NCBI GenBank assembly: GCA_937906795.1 | Contig: CALCUQ010000351.1 | Location: 1-7,767 of the forward strand | Length of the DNA stretch: 7,767 bases | Reading direction: 5' to 3' | From: an uncultured Bacteroidales bacterium | GTDB lineage: Bacteria; Bacteroidota; Bacteroidia; Bacteroidales; UBA932 | Shown here: piece by piece, positions 6,713 to 7,767 of the stretch | Layout of the letters: every line of letters starts with the position of its first letter | How positions within the stretch are numbered: the first letter of the stretch is position 1 | Translations under genes and position numbers: made by a program | The notes under the pieces: model-generated | The model's database searches: none | What the model was told of the DNA's origin: nothing | Seen by the model: the letters and a program-made list of their open reading frames with translations, nothing else

Positions 6713-7767
6713 TTAGTCTTTATAGTTTCTTGTAGATGGTTTTACAAACTCGTAATTCAAAGCCTCTTTATGTAATACAGGATCTTTGTCCTCACCTTGG
6801 TACTCCCAAGCTGCTACATACATATAGTTCTCATCATCACGTTTGGTTTCTCCATCCTCTGTTTGCATCTCTTCACGGAAGTGACCACCGCAAGACTCAT
6901 TTCTGTTAAGAGCATCTCTTGCCATAAGGTCTCCAATCTCAATAAAGTCTGCCAAACGAAGAGCTTTCTCCAACTCTTGGTTAAACTCACCGTTCTCACC
7001 AGCAACATAAACATTGCTCCAGAACTCTTTCTTAAGAGCTTTGATTTTCTCAATAGCAGTCTTAAGACCAGCCTCTGTTCTTGCCATACCAACATGCTCC
7101 CACATAATGTTACCAAGCTCTTTGTGAAGAGTATCAACTGATTTTTTACCTTTAATTGAAAGAAGTTTGTTAATTTTCTCAACAACTGCTTTCTCAGCCT
7201 CAGCAAATGCAGGGTGATTAATATCAGTTTTAGGTTCAGCAAATTTATGAGACAAGTAATCACCAATTGTGTAAGGAAGAATAAAGTAACCATCAGCAAG
7301 ACCCTGCATTAGAGCAGAAGCACCCAAACGGTTTCCACCATGGTCACTAAAGTTAGCCTCACCAATAGCATACAAACCAGGAATTGTAGTTTGTAGGTTG
7401 TAATCTACCCAAATACCACCCATTGTATAGTGGATAGCAGGATAAATCATCATTGGAGTTTCGTATGGATTTTGGTCTGTGATTTTCTCATACATTTGGA
7501 ACAAGTTTCCATAACGAGCAGCAACAACATCTTTACCTAAACGTTGGATAGCATACTTGAAATCCAAGAATACTGCCAAACCGGTAGTGTTCACACCATA
7601 TCCGGCATCGCAACGCTCTTTTGCCGCACGAGAAGCCACGTCACGAGGCACCAAGTTTCCGAATGCAGGATAACGTCTCTCCAAATAGAAGTCGCGATCC
7701 TCATCAGGTATATCGTTTGCAGTTTTTCTTCCTTTTTGCAATGCTTCTGCATCCTCTTTCTTCTTTG
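6713..7767 (-). CDS. frdA: Fumarate reductase/succinate dehydrogenase flavoprotein subunit, C-terminal half (runs off the right edge)
   Basis: The frame is open from the window edge (7767) to a TAA at 6715-6713, giving about 350 codons, roughly the C-terminal half of a subunit usually near 640-660 residues. The true start lies beyond the window; a TTG at 7741 is internal. Conserved features are PAFGNLVPRDVASRA (Arg codon near 7645, the likely catalytic Arg in the capping-domain region), IHYTMGG (His codon near 7432, substrate binding), and GEANFSDHGGNRLGASALMQG (about 7363-7301; its Arg, near 7330, binds the carboxylate). The FAD-binding domain closes there and is followed by the helical C-terminal domain. 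The N-terminal His that binds FAD covalently is outside the window. With FrdB it reduces fumarate to succinate, or the reverse, on the cytoplasmic side of the inner membrane. A cytochrome b gene (frdC) is expected upstream. Confidence 0.96.
   Translation of the reverse strand, partial: KKKEDAEALQKGRKTANDIPDEDRDFYLERRYPAFGNLVPRDVASRAAKERCDAGYGVNTTGLAVFLDFKYAIQRLGKDVVAARYGNLFQMYEKITDQNPYETPMMIYPAIHYTMGGIWVDYNLQTTIPGLYAIGEANFSDHGGNRLGASALMQGLADGYFILPYTIGDYLSHKFAEPKTDINHPAFAEAEKAVVEKINKLLSIKGKKSVDTLHKELGNIMWEHVGMARTEAGLKTAIEKIKALKKEFWSNVYVAGENGEFNQELEKALRLADFIEIGDLMARDALNRNESCGGHFREEMQTEDGETKRDDENYMYVAAWEYQGEDKDPVLHKEALNYEFVKPSTRNYKD

Noticed and set aside
6797..7299. Reading frames on both strands inside frdA (plus 6797-7141, minus 6814-7299)
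   Set aside because: Both overlap the conserved C-terminal part of FrdA; their Leu/Lys- or Ser/Thr-rich translations are typical out-of-frame shadows.
7739..7741. TTG as a possible start of the flavoprotein gene
   Set aside because: The frame stays open to the window edge, and the product would lack the whole N-terminal FAD-binding part; it is an internal Leu codon.
1..7767. A new defence, mobile or otherwise undescribed system
   Set aside because: All long open frames belong to recognisable families, and I saw no direct-repeat arrays, transposase, recombinase, toxin-antitoxin pair, or large non-coding region (largest gap 114 bp).

Overview
The window looks like ordinary chromosome of a low-GC member of the Bacteroidota, most likely an anaerobic Bacteroidales. 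Four observations support this: start codons without Shine-Dalgarno sequences in A/T-rich leaders; putative promoters with the Bacteroidota -7 element TAnnTTTG; a Bacteroidota-style TonB C-terminus; and FrdA/FrdB fumarate reductase subunits of the type these anaerobes use to make succinate. The genus cannot be told from the sequence.

Layout from left to right. The last 43 codons of a TonB-like energy transducer (+ strand) end at 132 and are followed by a strong, probably bidirectional terminator (154-187). A minus-strand group then spans 3772 down to 247: an exported P1/S58 (DmpA-type) peptidase, a Wzx-type polysaccharide flippase 20 nt after it, and a GT8 glycosyltransferase whose start overlaps the flippase stop (TAATG). 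A 75-bp divergent promoter region (3773-3847) separates this group from hflX (3848-5011, +), which encodes the ribosome-associated GTPase HflX. hflX converges, with only 5 bp between stop codons, on an alpha/beta hydrolase (5017-5808, -). That hydrolase has its own promoter. Just beyond the promoter lies the terminator of the fumarate reductase operon (frdB, and frdA running off the right edge), also on the minus strand.

How the genes fit together. FrdA and FrdB form the soluble catalytic half of a quinol:fumarate reductase; the cytochrome b subunit is expected upstream of frdA, outside the window. The flippase and GT8 enzyme plausibly act in one surface-glycan step, building and moving a lipid-linked sugar. 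The peptidase may share their transcript without sharing a pathway. hflX and the hydrolase look like independent housekeeping genes.

I found no convincing new multi-gene system, and no mobile element, CRISPR array, tRNA or rRNA. The points most worth a second look are the exported-peptidase/flippase/glycosyltransferase grouping with its 1-nt translational overlap, and the compact face-to-face promoters in front of hflX and the peptidase.
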